A stretch of 64,000 bases of DNA from Pseudomonas silesiensis (GTDB lineage Bacteria; Pseudomonadota; Gammaproteobacteria; Pseudomonadales; Pseudomonadaceae), in NCBI RefSeq assembly GCF_001661075.1, contig NZ_CP014870.1:4360501-4424500 (forward strand), read 5' to 3'. Position 1 is the stretch's first letter. Every line of letters starts with the position of its first letter. The position numbers were made by a program, and so were the translations under genes. Below the pieces are notes generated by a model. The model ran no database searches and was not told the origin of the DNA. It worked only from the letters and a program-made list of their open reading frames with translations. Shown piece after piece: positions 53,858-64,000 of the stretch.

Positions 53858-54481
53858 TTATTCCTGGATCACGTCGGCACCCTTGGGGATGTCGAACTTG
53901 AACCTGGACGCCGGGATCGGCTCGTTGGCCTTTACGCCGGTGAACAGGATATTGGTGCGTTGACCGACGCTGTCGATCATCTGCATGTCATTGACCAAAC
54001 CGTTGCGGAACGACAGGCGCAGGCTGTCGAACAGGGTGTCCTTGGTTTTCGGCTTCAAGGTGAAGTCGATCACGCCGCCGGCTTCCTTGGCGCTGATGTC
54101 GAAGCTCTGGCTGATCTTGGACACGTCACCGGACAGCAACAGCGCCGGAGTCTGGGTCAGGCGCTGGTCGAGGTTCTTGATGGTGGCCTGCTCCAGGTCC
54201 GGATCCCACAATGTCACCTTCTTGCCGTCGGAGACCATGGTTTGTTCGGCCGGCGGGTTGGTGTGCCAGTAGAACAGGCCCGGGCGCTGCAACGACATTT
54301 CACCGGCCGTTTCCTGCAACTGGGTGCCGCCTCCGTCGAGGGTCAGTTGGGAGAAACGGGCGGTCAGGGTCTGGGATTTTTCCAGCAGTTGGGTCAGGCG
54401 CGCCACGTCCTTGTCATCGGCGTGGGCCGAGAGTGTGGTCAAAGCCAGAACCGGCAGCAACAACATGCGGATAAGACGCAT
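53858..54481 (-). CDS. lolA: Outer-membrane lipoprotein carrier protein LolA
   Basis: A 207-residue periplasmic chaperone with a signal peptide ([21 protein letters not shown]); the ATG at 54481 is chosen because upstream codons lack a signal. The conserved block [40 protein letters not shown] is diagnostic. It carries lipoproteins from LolCDE to LolB. It lies downstream of ftsK on the same strand. Confidence 0.95.
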   Translation of the reverse strand: MRLIRMLLLPVLALTTLSAHADDKDVARLTQLLEKSQTLTARFSQLTLDGGGTQLQETAGEMSLQRPGLFYWHTNPPAEQTMVSDGKKVTLWDPDLEQATIKNLDQRLTQTPALLLSGDVSKISQSFDISAKEAGGVIDFTLKPKTKDTLFDSLRLSFRNGLVNDMQMIDSVGQRTNILFTGVKANEPIPASRFKFDIPKGADVIQE

Positions 54482-54545
54482 GGGAGTCCTCTTGATATTC
54501 GTGGGAGTGCGGGGGCGCCCTTCAGGCGCCACCTTTTTGTTCAAA

Positions 54546-56954
54546 TCAGTCGCGTACCGGGCCAGGCGCCAGGACTTCACGGGAACCGTTGGTGTTCATC
54601 GACGTCACGACCCCGGCCATTTCCATGGCTTCGATCATGCGCGCGGCGCGGTTGTAGCCGATTTTCAACTTGCGCTGAACCGCGGAGATGGAGGCGCGGC
54701 GGCTTTCCAGAACGAATTGCACGGCTTCGTCATAAAGCGCATCGGTTTCGGGATCATCGTCGCCACCGCTGCTGCCACCGTCGAAACCGCTGCCCGGTTC
54801 TTCGACACCGGCGAGGATCTCGTCGTTGTATTCCGGCGCGCCGCGCAGTTTCCAGGCTTCAACCACCCGGTGCACCTCGTCATCGGAGACGAAGGCACCG
54901 TGAACGCGGATCGGCAGGCTGGTGCCCGGCGGCATGTACAGCATGTCACCGTGACCCAGCAGTTGTTCGGCGCCACCCTGGTCGATGATGGTCCGCGAGT
55001 CGATCTTGCTCGACACCTGGAACGCCATGCGCGTCGGGATGTTCGCCTTGATCAGGCCGGTGATCACGTCGACCGAGGGACGCTGGGTCGCGAGGATCAA
55101 GTGGATCCCGGCCGCTCGGGCTTTCTGGGCGATACGGGCGATCAGTTCTTCAACCTTCTTGCCGACGATCATCATCATGTCGGCGAATTCGTCGACGACC
55201 ACGACAATGGTCGGCAGCTTGGTCAGCAGCGGCGCTTCGTCGTGGATGCTTTCGCGCTTGTACAAAGGATCGGTCAGGGGCTCGCCGGCGTCCTGGGCTT
55301 CCTTGACCTTGGCATTGAAGCCCGACAGGTTGCGCACGCCCATCTTCGCCATCAGTTTGTAGCGACGCTCCATCTCCGCCACGCTCCAGCGCAGGGCGTT
55401 GGCGGCGTCCTTCATGTCGGTCACCACCGGGCACAGCAGGTGCGGAATGCCTTCGTAGATCGACAGCTCGAGCATTTTCGGGTCGATCATGATCAGCTTG
55501 GCGTCTTCCGGGCCGGACTTGAACAGGATCGACAGGATCATCGCGTTCACCCCCACCGATTTACCGGAACCTGTGGTACCGGCCACCAGCAAGTGCGGCA
55601 TTTTCGCCAGGTCGGTGATAACCGGCTTGCCGCCGATATCGTGACCCAGGGCCAGGGTGACCGGCGACTTGAAGTTGTCGTATTCAGGGGTCGCCAGCAC
55701 TTCAGAGAAACGCACGATCTGCCGGTCTTCGTTGGGGATCTCGATACCGACGGTGGTCTTGCCCGGGATCACTTCCACCACGCGCACGCTGGTCACCGCC
55801 AGGGAACGGGCCAGGTCTTTCGCCAGGTTGGAGATGCGGCTGACCTTGACGCCTGCCGCCGGCTGGATTTCGTAACGGGTAATCACCGGGCCCGGGTGAA
55901 TCGAATCCACCGACACTTCGACGCCGAATTCCTTGAGCTTGATTTCCAGCAAGTGGCCCACTGCAGCCAGGGACTCGGGCGAGTAATTGAGTTGTTTCTT
56001 TTCCGCCGGGTCGAGAATCGAGATCGGCGGCAAGGTGCCCTCGACGGCGCTGTCGACGAACAGCGGCGCCTGTTTCTCTTTTTCCACGCGCTTGCTCGGT
56101 GCCGCGGGTTTCGGCGTCGCCGGGGCGATAACCGGCGGGACCTGCTTCTCGCGGTCCGACATGTGTTTGCTCAAGGCTTGCTCGCGCTCGATCAGGCGCT
56201 CCTTGACCTTGGCCTGCTCGCGCTTGTCGGTGACGCTCGGCGCCACCACGTCTTGCACGCGTTCGTCGACCTCTCGCAATTGTGCAACCAGTTGCTTGCG
56301 TTCGACACGGGCGGCCCACCAGCGATTGGCCGCGCTCTGGAACAGTTCGAACAAGTCGAGGGTAATCTTGCCCGTGACGTCCATCACCTTGAACCACGAC
56401 AAGTCGGTGAACACCGTCAGGCCGAACAGGAACAGCGCGATGAGCAGCAAGGTGCTGCCCTGGATGTTCAATGCGTTCCTGGCCACGTCGCCCAGGCTTT
56501 CACCCAGCGCGCCGCCAGCGCCGGCCGGCAGACCGGTCGCCGCGTGGAAATGGATGTGCGCCAGGGCCGCGCCCGACAGCACGAGGAACACCAGGCCGAT
56601 CAGGCGCCAGGAGAACAGCCAGCCGCTCCATTCCCAGGGTTGGTGGCGCTGACGGAAAATCTGCCAGGCCTTGATCGCCAGCAGCAGCGGGAAGATGTAG
56701 GCGAAGTAACCCAGCACCATGAACAGGATGTCGGCGCTGTAGGAACCGGCCGGGCCGCCGAAGTTCTGCACGTCGTCGATCTTGCTGTTGTGGCTCCAGC
56801 CCGGATCGTCCTTGCCATAGGTCAGCAAGGCCATCATCAGGAACAGGCACAAGGCACCGACGGCGATCAACGCACCTTCCTTGAGTCGGTAGTGCAATTG
56901 CTGGCGCCAGAGCGGAACGACGGCTGGTTTAGGTGCTGCGGTGGATTTCTTCAA
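54546..56954 (-). CDS. ftsK: DNA translocase FtsK
   Basis: An 802-residue protein. It has four or five N-terminal membrane helices (residues about 20-190), a short linker, the RecA-like motor with Walker [15 protein letters not shown] and Walker B-type [12 protein letters not shown], and a C-terminal winged-helix gamma domain ([42 protein letters not shown]) that reads KOPS sequences. It pumps DNA at the septum and activates XerCD at dif. It is divergent from trxB. Confidence 0.97.
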   Translation of the reverse strand: MKKSTAAPKPAVVPLWRQQLHYRLKEGALIAVGALCLFLMMALLTYGKDDPGWSHNSKIDDVQNFGGPAGSYSADILFMVLGYFAYIFPLLLAIKAWQIFRQRHQPWEWSGWLFSWRLIGLVFLVLSGAALAHIHFHAATGLPAGAGGALGESLGDVARNALNIQGSTLLLIALFLFGLTVFTDLSWFKVMDVTGKITLDLFELFQSAANRWWAARVERKQLVAQLREVDERVQDVVAPSVTDKREQAKVKERLIEREQALSKHMSDREKQVPPVIAPATPKPAAPSKRVEKEKQAPLFVDSAVEGTLPPISILDPAEKKQLNYSPESLAAVGHLLEIKLKEFGVEVSVDSIHPGPVITRYEIQPAAGVKVSRISNLAKDLARSLAVTSVRVVEVIPGKTTVGIEIPNEDRQIVRFSEVLATPEYDNFKSPVTLALGHDIGGKPVITDLAKMPHLLVAGTTGSGKSVGVNAMILSILFKSGPEDAKLIMIDPKMLELSIYEGIPHLLCPVVTDMKDAANALRWSVAEMERRYKLMAKMGVRNLSGFNAKVKEAQDAGEPLTDPLYKRESIHDEAPLLTKLPTIVVVVDEFADMMMIVGKKVEELIARIAQKARAAGIHLILATQRPSVDVITGLIKANIPTRMAFQVSSKIDSRTIIDQGGAEQLLGHGDMLYMPPGTSLPIRVHGAFVSDDEVHRVVEAWKLRGAPEYNDEILAGVEEPGSGFDGGSSGGDDDPETDALYDEAVQFVLESRRASISAVQRKLKIGYNRAARMIEAMEMAGVVTSMNTNGSREVLAPGPVRD

Positions 56955-58220
<1,266 letters not shown>

Positions 58221-58285
58221 CGGCACACTTCAGGGCGGGCCTGACAGCCCGCCACTGCCCTCCCCTTCTGCAAAGCCCGGATGCC

Positions 58286-58966
58286 ATGCTGACTTGGTTA
58301 CAACGCAACACCCTGACCTTCCCGCCGCTGGACAAGGCCATGCGCGACCCCAACGGGCTGCTCGCGGCGGGCGGCGATCTGTCCGCCGATCGGCTGATCA
58401 AAGCGTATCGCCATGGCTGTTTTCCGTGGTTCTCGGAAGGCCAGCCGATCCTCTGGTGGTCGCCGGACCCGCGCACGGTGTTATTTCCCGACGAACTGCA
58501 TGTCTCGCGCAGCCTGAACAAATTGCTGCGCCAACAACGCTATCAAGTGACCTTCGATCGGGATTTTGCCGCGGTCATCCGCGCGTGCGCCGCGCCACGG
58601 GAATACGCCGACGGCACCTGGATCACCGACGCCATGCAGGAGGCCTACCTCGAGCTGCACAGGCGCGGTTATGCGCATTCGGTGGAAGTCTGGGACCAGG
58701 GCGAACTGGTCGGCGGGCTCTATGGCCTGGCCATGGGGCAGCTGTTTTTCGGCGAGTCGATGTTCAGCCGCGCCGACAACGCCTCCAAATATGGCTTTGC
58801 CACACTGGTGCGACATCTGGAAAACTCGGGCTTTGTGCTGATCGACTGCCAGATGCCCACCGACCACTTGCACAGCCTCGGCGCCCGGGCGATTCCCCGC
58901 CGCGAGTTTGCCGGCTACCTGGCGCGGCATCTGGACCAACCCAGCCGCGCCACCTGGGTTTGCTGA
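58286..58966 (+). CDS. aat: Leucyl/phenylalanyl-tRNA--protein transferase
   Basis: A 226-residue GNAT-fold transferase with diagnostic blocks [42 protein letters not shown] and [16 protein letters not shown]. It adds Leu or Phe from tRNA to N-terminal Lys/Arg, making N-degrons for ClpS/ClpAP, both encoded a few kilobases downstream. The ATG at 58286 gives the conserved MLTWLQRN. Confidence 0.95.
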   Translation: MLTWLQRNTLTFPPLDKAMRDPNGLLAAGGDLSADRLIKAYRHGCFPWFSEGQPILWWSPDPRTVLFPDELHVSRSLNKLLRQQRYQVTFDRDFAAVIRACAAPREYADGTWITDAMQEAYLELHRRGYAHSVEVWDQGELVGGLYGLAMGQLFFGESMFSRADNASKYGFATLVRHLENSGFVLIDCQMPTDHLHSLGARAIPRREFAGYLARHLDQPSRATWVC

Positions 58967-58987
58967 GCGACTTTGGCCCACGTGTCA

Positions 58988-59024
58988 TACACTTATTCAA
59001 AAGCGCTTACACTTATTCAAAAGC
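58988..59024 (+). repeat. Two 17-base direct repeats before bpt
   Basis: TACACTTATTCAAAAGC at 58988-59004 and again at 59008-59024, three bases apart, immediately upstream of the bpt start. Period 20. The pair covers where the bpt leader begins. Confidence 0.9.
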
Positions 59025-59041
59025 TTATCCGAGGGTTGATC

Positions 59042-59749
59042 ATGACCGAGTTGGCGCGCTTGAAGTTTTATGCCACTCAGCCCCACTCTTGCAGTTATCT
59101 GCCCGAGGAGCAGGCCACGACCTTGTTCCTCGACCCTAGTCAGCCCATGGATGTGCATGTCTACGCAGACCTGTCGGAAATGGGTTTTCGTCGCAGCGGC
59201 GATCATCTGTACCGGCCCCATTGCCAGAATTGCAATGCGTGCGTACCGGCGCGTATTCCCGTGGCGCCGTTTTCACCCAACCGCCAGCAAAAACGCATCT
59301 TCAAGCGCAACGCCGATTTGCAAGTACGGCCGGCCAAACCCAAGTTCAGCGAAGAGTATTTCGACCTCTATCAACGCTATATCGAGCAGCGGCATGCCGA
59401 TGGCGACATGTACCCGCCGAGTCGCGATCAGTTTTCAACCTTCCTGGTCAGGGACCTGCCGTTTTCCCGGTTCTATGAATTCCGTCTCGAAGGCCGGTTG
59501 GTGGCAGTCGCTGTCACCGACTTGCTGCCCAACGGTCTGTCGGCGGTCTACACCTTCTACGAGCCCGATGAAGAACGTCGCAGCCTGGGGCGCTACGCGA
59601 TCCTCTGGCAGATCACCGAGGCCCGGCGACTGGGCCTGGAAGCGGTCTACCTCGGCTATTGGATCAAGAACTGCAAAAAAATGAGCTACAAGACGCAATA
59701 TCGCCCCATCGAACTGCTGATTAATCAGCGCTGGGTCATCCTGAACTAG
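59042..59749 (+). CDS. bpt: Aspartate/glutamate leucyltransferase (Bpt)
   Basis: A 235-residue member of the ATE/Bpt family ([66 protein letters not shown]). The bacterial form transfers Leu from tRNA to N-terminal Asp or Glu. With Aat and ClpS/ClpA it completes the leucine/N-degron route. It lies 75 bases downstream of aat. Confidence 0.94.
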   Translation: MTELARLKFYATQPHSCSYLPEEQATTLFLDPSQPMDVHVYADLSEMGFRRSGDHLYRPHCQNCNACVPARIPVAPFSPNRQQKRIFKRNADLQVRPAKPKFSEEYFDLYQRYIEQRHADGDMYPPSRDQFSTFLVRDLPFSRFYEFRLEGRLVAVAVTDLLPNGLSAVYTFYEPDEERRSLGRYAILWQITEARRLGLEAVYLGYWIKNCKKMSYKTQYRPIELLINQRWVILN

Positions 59750-59860
59750 AGCAAGCCCTAAACCCCTTGGCTTAAACCCCATTTTTCGGGCACAATGCAC
59801 GCCGCTTTTGCCTGGCGCAGTTGCACCGGGCCATTCATTGGACACCGAGGGCTTTACTGC

Positions 59861-60079
59861 ATGTCGAAAGAAGACAGCTTCGAAATGGAAGGCACTGTCG
59901 TCGACACCCTGCCCAACACCATGTTTCGCGTGGAGTTGGAAAATGGGCACGTCGTAACCGCGCATATCTCCGGCAAGATGCGCAAGAACTACATTCGTAT
60001 TCTTACCGGTGACAAAGTGCGCGTCGAGCTGACGCCCTATGACTTGAGTAAAGGGCGCATCACTTACCGCGCTCGCTAA
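59861..60079 (+). CDS. infA: Translation initiation factor IF-1
   Basis: A 72-residue S1-like OB-fold protein, exact family length ([52 protein letters not shown]). It binds the ribosomal A site during initiation. The ATG at 59861 is the conserved start. A terminator follows. Confidence 0.98.
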
Positions 60080-60094
60080 TCAGGTCAATACAAG

Positions 60095-60122
60095 ACGCCC
60101 GGTTTATGCCGGGCGTTTTTGT
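60095..60122 (+). terminator. Rho-independent terminator of infA
   Basis: ACGCCCGG pairs with CCGGGCGT around a six-base loop and is followed by TTTTT, 16 bases after the stop. Confidence 0.92.
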
Positions 60123-60151
60123 GTGCGCGTTTATTCTGCGGCAACACAAAA

Positions 60152-60247
60152 CCCTGTGGGAGCGGGCTTGCCCGCGATTGCGGTGGGTCAGCTTGCATTG
60201 ATGTTGGATGTGCCGCCGCCATCGCGGGCAAGCCCGCTCCCACAGGG
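60152..60247. repeat. REP/BIME palindromic element
   Basis: A 26-base arm at 60152-60177 (CCCTGTGGGAGCGGGCTTGC...) is exactly repeated in inverse at 60222-60247, around 44 bases. It lies between the convergent infA and clpA genes. Confidence 0.92.
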
Positions 60248-60282
60248 TTATGTGGTGATTTGCGCGAAATGGGACGGACAGC

Positions 60283-60308
60283 AAAAAGGCGCCTCGCAGC
60301 GCCTTTTG
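60283..60308 (-). terminator. Rho-independent terminator of clpA
   Basis: On the minus strand AAAAGGCGC and GCGCCTTTT form a stem around CTGCGAG-like loop bases with a T run following, 18 bases after the clpA stop. Confidence 0.85.
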
Positions 60309-60325
60309 CTTTGTTGCGGTTAACC

Positions 60326-62596
60326 TCAGGCCATTTCAGCCGTGGTCTCGAACTCGAAGGTCAGCTCGCCGTCCTTCAAATCGATATGCACCACGCCACC
60401 ATGGTCGGCCAGTTCGCCAAACAGAATCTCTTCCGCCAGCGGACGCTTGATCTTGTCCTGGATCAAACGCGCCATGGGTCGAGCACCCATTGCCGAGTCG
60501 TAGCCACCGGCTGCCAGCCAGCTGCGCGCCGCGTCCGTCACTTCCAGCTGCACACGCTTGTCTTCCAGCTGCGCCTGAAGCTCGGTAAGGAACTTGTCCA
60601 CCACGCTCTTGATGACCTCATGGCTGAGGCGACCAAACTGGATAATGGTGTCCAGACGGTTACGGAATTCCGGCGTGAAGCTCTTCTTGATCACTTCCAT
60701 CGCATCGGACGAGTGGTCCTGATGGGTGAAACCGATCGAAGCACGGGCTGCGGTTTCGGCACCGGCGTTGGTCGTCATGATGACGATCACGTTACGGAAG
60801 TCCGCCTTGCGCCCGTTGTTATCGGTCAGCGTACCGTGGTCCATGACCTGCAACAGCAGGTTGAAGACTTCCGGATGCGCCTTCTCGATCTCATCGAGCA
60901 ACAGCACGCAGTGAGGCTGCTTGGTGATGGCTTCGGTCAGCAGGCCGCCCTGGTCGAACCCGACATAGCCTGGAGGCGCACCGATCAGACGCGATACGGT
61001 GTGGCGCTCCATGTACTCGGACATATCGAAACGAACCAGTTCGATCCCCAACGCCTTGGCCAACTGACGCGCCGCTTCGGTTTTACCGACACCGGTCGGG
61101 CCTGCGAACAGGAACGAACCGACAGGCTTGTCAGGCGACTTGAGGCCGGCCCGGGACAGTTTAATCGCGGTCGACAGCGAGTCGATCGCGGCATCTTGGC
61201 CAAATACCGTCAGCTTCAGGTCACGCTCAAGGTTGCGCAGCAGCTCTTTGTCGGAGCTGGTGACATGTTTTGGCGGAATCCGCGCGATTTTCGCGACGAT
61301 GTCCTCGACCTGAGGCACTTCGATGCGTTTCACGCGCTTCTCGATCGGCTGCAGGCGCTGGTAGGCACCCGCCTCGTCGATGACGTCGATGGCCTTGTCC
61401 GGCATGTGCCGGTCGTTGATGTAGCGCGAGGCCAGTTCAGCCGCCGCACGCAGGGCTTCATCGCTGTATTCGATGTTGTGGTGCGCTTCGAAACGCCCTT
61501 TCAGGCCGCGCAGGATACCGATGGTGTCTTCCACCGACGGCTCCGACACATCGACCTTCTGGAAGCGCCGGGCCAAGGCACGGTCCTTCTCGAAGATCCC
61601 GCGGAATTCCTGGAAGGTGGTCGAACCGATGCACCTGATATCACCGGACGACAGCAACGGCTTGAGCAGGTTCGAGGCATCCATGACGCCACCGGACGCG
61701 GCACCCGCACCGATGATGGTGTGGATCTCGTCGATGAACAGGATCGCCTGCGGACGTTTTTTCAGCTCATTGAGCAACGCCTTGAAGCGCTTCTCGAAAT
61801 CGCCGCGGTATTTGGTTCCGGCCAGCAGGGCTCCCAGATCGAGGGAGTACACCACGCTGTTGGCCAACAGATCCGGCACCTGGTTATCGACAATGCGCTT
61901 GGCCAGGCCTTCGGCAATCGCGGTTTTACCCACGCCTGCCTCGCCCACCAGCAGCGGATTGTTCTTGCGACGACGCGCCAGGATCTGCGCGACGCGCTCG
62001 ACTTCCAGCTCACGGCCTACCAGCGGGTCGATACGACCCTGGCGCGCGAGTTCGTTGAGATTGCTGGCATAAGCATCCAGGGGATTGCCTGAAGATGAAG
62101 ACTCGCCGCCCTCGTCGTCCTGCATATCTTGCTCACCTTCAGAGTGATCGCCGTGCCCTGGCACCTTGGAAATGCCGTGGGCGATGTAGTTGACGACATC
62201 GATCCGCGCGACGCTCTGCTGTTTCAGCAGGAACACCGCCTGACTCTCTTGTTCGCTGAAGATCGCAACCAGCACGTTGGCGCCGGTCACTTCGCGTTTG
62301 CCCGAGCTCTGTACGTGAAAGACAGCACGCTGCAATACACGCTGAAAGCCCAGGGTTGGCTGGGTTTCACGATCCTCGTCATGGACGGGGATCAATGGCG
62401 TGGTCGAGTCGATGAACTCCTGCAGATCATGCTTGAGTTTGTCGAGGTTTGCGCCGCAGGCACGCAAAACGGTGGCGGCAGCCTCATTGTCCAATAGGGC
62501 CAGCAGGAGGTGTTCGACGGTCATGAATTCATGACGCTTCGATCGGGCCTCCTTGAAGGCAAGATTGAGGGTGACTTCGAGCTCGCGGTTTAACAT
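60326..62596 (-). CDS. clpA: ATP-dependent Clp protease ATP-binding subunit ClpA
   Basis: A 756-residue unfoldase with the N domain (LNLAFKEARSKRHEFMTVEHLLLALL) that binds ClpS, a first AAA+ module (Walker A GEAGVGKTAI), and a second (GPTGVGKTEA) with the late ClpP-docking region. It feeds proteins to ClpP, including N-degron substrates delivered by ClpS, whose gene lies 30 bases upstream on the same strand. Confidence 0.97.
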   Translation of the reverse strand: MLNRELEVTLNLAFKEARSKRHEFMTVEHLLLALLDNEAAATVLRACGANLDKLKHDLQEFIDSTTPLIPVHDEDRETQPTLGFQRVLQRAVFHVQSSGKREVTGANVLVAIFSEQESQAVFLLKQQSVARIDVVNYIAHGISKVPGHGDHSEGEQDMQDDEGGESSSSGNPLDAYASNLNELARQGRIDPLVGRELEVERVAQILARRRKNNPLLVGEAGVGKTAIAEGLAKRIVDNQVPDLLANSVVYSLDLGALLAGTKYRGDFEKRFKALLNELKKRPQAILFIDEIHTIIGAGAASGGVMDASNLLKPLLSSGDIRCIGSTTFQEFRGIFEKDRALARRFQKVDVSEPSVEDTIGILRGLKGRFEAHHNIEYSDEALRAAAELASRYINDRHMPDKAIDVIDEAGAYQRLQPIEKRVKRIEVPQVEDIVAKIARIPPKHVTSSDKELLRNLERDLKLTVFGQDAAIDSLSTAIKLSRAGLKSPDKPVGSFLFAGPTGVGKTEAARQLAKALGIELVRFDMSEYMERHTVSRLIGAPPGYVGFDQGGLLTEAITKQPHCVLLLDEIEKAHPEVFNLLLQVMDHGTLTDNNGRKADFRNVIVIMTTNAGAETAARASIGFTHQDHSSDAMEVIKKSFTPEFRNRLDTIIQFGRLSHEVIKSVVDKFLTELQAQLEDKRVQLEVTDAARSWLAAGGYDSAMGARPMARLIQDKIKRPLAEEILFGELADHGGVVHIDLKDGELTFEFETTAEMA

Positions 62597-62626
62597 AGCT
62601 TCACCTCATACCCAAGTGGTCGGCGA

Positions 62627-63010
62627 TTAACCGTCCTTCTCGATTTCACAGAGTAGCGGATGCTGGCTTTCCCTGGCGTACTGGTTGACCTGCATGGCCT
62701 TCGTCTCGGCGATGTCGCGGGTAAACACTCCACATACTGCCCGTCCTTCTGTGTGGACGGCCAGCATGACCTTGGTCGCCAGCTCGCGATTCAGGTTAAA
62801 AAACACCTCGAGCACTTCGACGACGAAATCCATCGGTGTGTAGTCATCGTTGAACAAAACCACCTTGTACATCGGTGGTGCCTGTAACGCCGGCTTTGCT
62901 TCCTGAACAGCAATGCCCGCTGAATCGTCGTCGTGTTCCTCCGGACGATCTGTTTGGAGAGTCGGACGATCCTGATTGAATGTTAGTCGAATCTGGCTGA
63001 TTGCATGCAT
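62627..63010 (-). CDS. clpS: ClpS adaptor with a 7-codon N-terminal duplication
   Basis: A 127-residue adaptor with the conserved core [80 protein letters not shown]. It binds N-degrons and hands them to ClpA. The flexible N-terminal tail contains DRPTLQT followed by DRPEE: a 21-base in-frame repeat (GATCGTCCG twice on the minus strand). That makes it a few residues longer than the Pseudomonas versions I remember. Confidence 0.95.
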   Translation of the reverse strand: MHAISQIRLTFNQDRPTLQTDRPEEHDDDSAGIAVQEAKPALQAPPMYKVVLFNDDYTPMDFVVEVLEVFFNLNRELATKVMLAVHTEGRAVCGVFTRDIAETKAMQVNQYARESQHPLLCEIEKDG

Positions 63011-63235
63011 GGAAAGAAAGGTTCGTCAGTTGTGCGAATACAGTGGTGGGGGCGACCATCGCCGATTTCAACTCCGACTGCCTGGTCACCTTGACTATCG
63101 GCAAAACGGTGTTACAACCAATAGAGCCCACAGTGGGTAAAAAAGGTCCGCGGAGTCAACCTTATTTCTAAGAAATGACTGCGGATGTACTGGATGATAC
63201 TCCAGTGATGGAGTCTGTTGCAGAGGGATATGGGA

Positions 63236-63502
63236 ATGTCAGGAGTGAAGGTCAGCGGCAAGGTCAAATGGTTCAATAACGCCAAGGGTTACGGCTTCAT
63301 CAACGAGGACGGCAAGACAGAAGATCTCTTTGCCCACTACTCGGCCATCCAGATGGACGGTTACAAAACCCTGAAAGCCGGCCAGGCCGTGGTCTTTGAG
63401 ATCATCCAGGGCCCCAAGGGCTTGCACGCCGTGAATATCACCCACCCACTGGCCGTCGACGCGGTCATCACGCCAGCCACGCAACAGACGGTTACGGTTT
63501 AA
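63236..63502 (+). CDS. cspD: Cold-shock-like protein CspD
   Basis: An 88-residue cold-shock domain protein with RNP motifs KGYGFIN and DLFAHYS and the CspD-type extension past residue 70. In E. coli, CspD inhibits replication in stationary phase. The ATG at 63236 is preferred, about eight bases after GAGGG; an ATG at 63230 is too close to it. It is divergent from clpS, the usual arrangement. Confidence 0.93.
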   Translation: MSGVKVSGKVKWFNNAKGYGFINEDGKTEDLFAHYSAIQMDGYKTLKAGQAVVFEIIQGPKGLHAVNITHPLAVDAVITPATQQTVTV

Positions 63503-63526
63503 TTCCGCGCCCACCCCGCAGCATAA

Positions 63527-63566
63527 AAAAACCGCCCGGCTCAATCGCTTGAGCCGGGCGGTTTTT
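63527..63566. terminator. Bidirectional terminator between cspD and icd
   Basis: AAAAACCGCCCGGCTCAA and TTGAGCCGGGCGGTTTTT pair perfectly over 18 bases around TCGC. A runs and T runs on both sides let it serve both convergent genes. Confidence 0.96.
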
Positions 63567-63583
63567 GTTACACCTGATTTCGC

Positions 63584-64000
63584 TTACATGTGCGAAATCA
63601 GTGCATCGCCAAACGCAGACGAAGACAGCAGTTTCGCGCCTTCCATCAGACGGTGGAAGTCATAGGTCACGGTCTTGGCGGAGATCGCGCCGTTGGTGCC
63701 CTTGATGATCAGGTCGGCCGCTTCGGTCCAGCCCATGTGGCGCAGCATCATCTCTGCGGACAGGATCAAGGAGCCCGGATTGACCTGGTCCTTGCCGGCG
63801 TACTTCGGCGCAGTACCGTGGGTCGCTTCGAACATTGCAATGGTGTCGGACAGGTTGGCACCTGGCGCGATACCGATACCGCCCACTTCCGCCGCCAGGG
63901 CGTCGGAGAGGTAGTCGCCATTGAGGTTCAGGGTCGCGATCACATCGTATTCGGCCGGGCGCAACAGGATCTGCTGGAGCATGGCGTCGGCGATGGCATC
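63584..64000 (-). CDS. icd: NADP-dependent isocitrate dehydrogenase, partial (C-terminal part)
   Basis: The C-terminal 138 codons are visible; the gene continues past the right edge. Diagnostic sequence: [72 protein letters not shown], which includes the NADP-binding HGTAPKYAG loop. The dimeric E. coli-type enzyme converts isocitrate to 2-oxoglutarate in the TCA cycle. Convergent with cspD. Confidence 0.96.
   Translation of the reverse strand, partial: DAIADAMLQQILLRPAEYDVIATLNLNGDYLSDALAAEVGGIGIAPGANLSDTIAMFEATHGTAPKYAGKDQVNPGSLILSAEMMLRHMGWTEAADLIIKGTNGAISAKTVTYDFHRLMEGAKLLSSSAFGDALISHM

Noticed and set aside
60119..62092. Long plus-strand open frame opposite clpA
   Set aside because: A shadow of clpA, and it begins inside a REP element.

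Overview
The window is a gene-dense, GC-rich stretch of a bacterial chromosome, most likely a Pseudomonas of the fluorescens group. The right third carries the order icd-cspD-clpS-clpA-infA-bpt-aat-trxB-ftsK-lolA-rarA-crcB-serS-cysG-tusEBCD, which is standard for Pseudomonas. Intergenic gaps hold the palindromic REP elements with the GCGAGCAAGC..CGCTCCCACAG core that litter these genomes. A DUF6124 gene, a Pseudomonas-restricted family as far as I know, points the same way. I see no tRNA, rRNA, CRISPR array, prophage or intact insertion sequence.

Left part (1-30 kb): accessory catabolism and its regulators. Positions 1-6.5 kb hold a sugar-acid module: an aldehyde dehydrogenase cut by the window edge, a UxaA-type dehydratase, two adjacent LysR regulators and a divergent L-fuconate dehydratase. 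Positions 6.5-17 kb hold a tightly overlapping minus-strand operon: GntR regulator, DapA-family lyase, aldehyde dehydrogenase, FAD amine oxidoreductase, a betaine-type ABC importer and a proline-racemase-family protein, with an AraC/GlxA-like regulator beyond it. Together these look like import and breakdown of a cyclic or quaternary amino acid related to hydroxyproline. The racemase-family protein has Gly where the second catalytic Cys should be, so it is unlikely to be an ordinary epimerase. Next come a periplasmic chorismate mutase, a secreted 11-repeat protein, a cytochrome c, Ohr, a MocR/EamA divergent pair, a GNAT protein and a 1.1 kb repeat field upstream of the DUF6124 gene. A sugar cluster (MFS transporter, TIM-barrel isomerase, Gfo/Idh oxidoreductase) sits under a divergent LacI regulator with a clear palindromic operator.

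Middle part (30-45.5 kb): an NCS1 permease, a TorF-type porin and two exported YtcJ-like amidohydrolases on one strand, a LuxR-type regulator overlapping a sterol-desaturase-family gene, an isochorismatase-like hydrolase, gamma-glutamyltransferase, Ogt, a hemerythrin-like protein, and small proteins separated by REP elements.

Right part (45.5-64 kb): conserved housekeeping. TusDCBE serves tRNA 2-thiouridine synthesis. CysG, SerRS, CrcB, RarA, LolA and FtsK follow. TrxB, Aat, Bpt, InfA, ClpA, ClpS and CspD then lead to icd, which is cut by the right edge. Aat, Bpt, ClpS and ClpA put the N-degron pathway in one 5 kb stretch.

The most unusual signals are three. First, the field at 23.4-24.5 kb has three copies of a structured leader element whose helices covary between copies and include two mutually exclusive pairings; the first copy lies directly before the DUF6124 start codon. 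Second, the Cys/Gly proline-racemase-like protein sits inside an otherwise hydroxyproline-like operon. Third, there is the secreted protein made of eleven 13-residue repeats.
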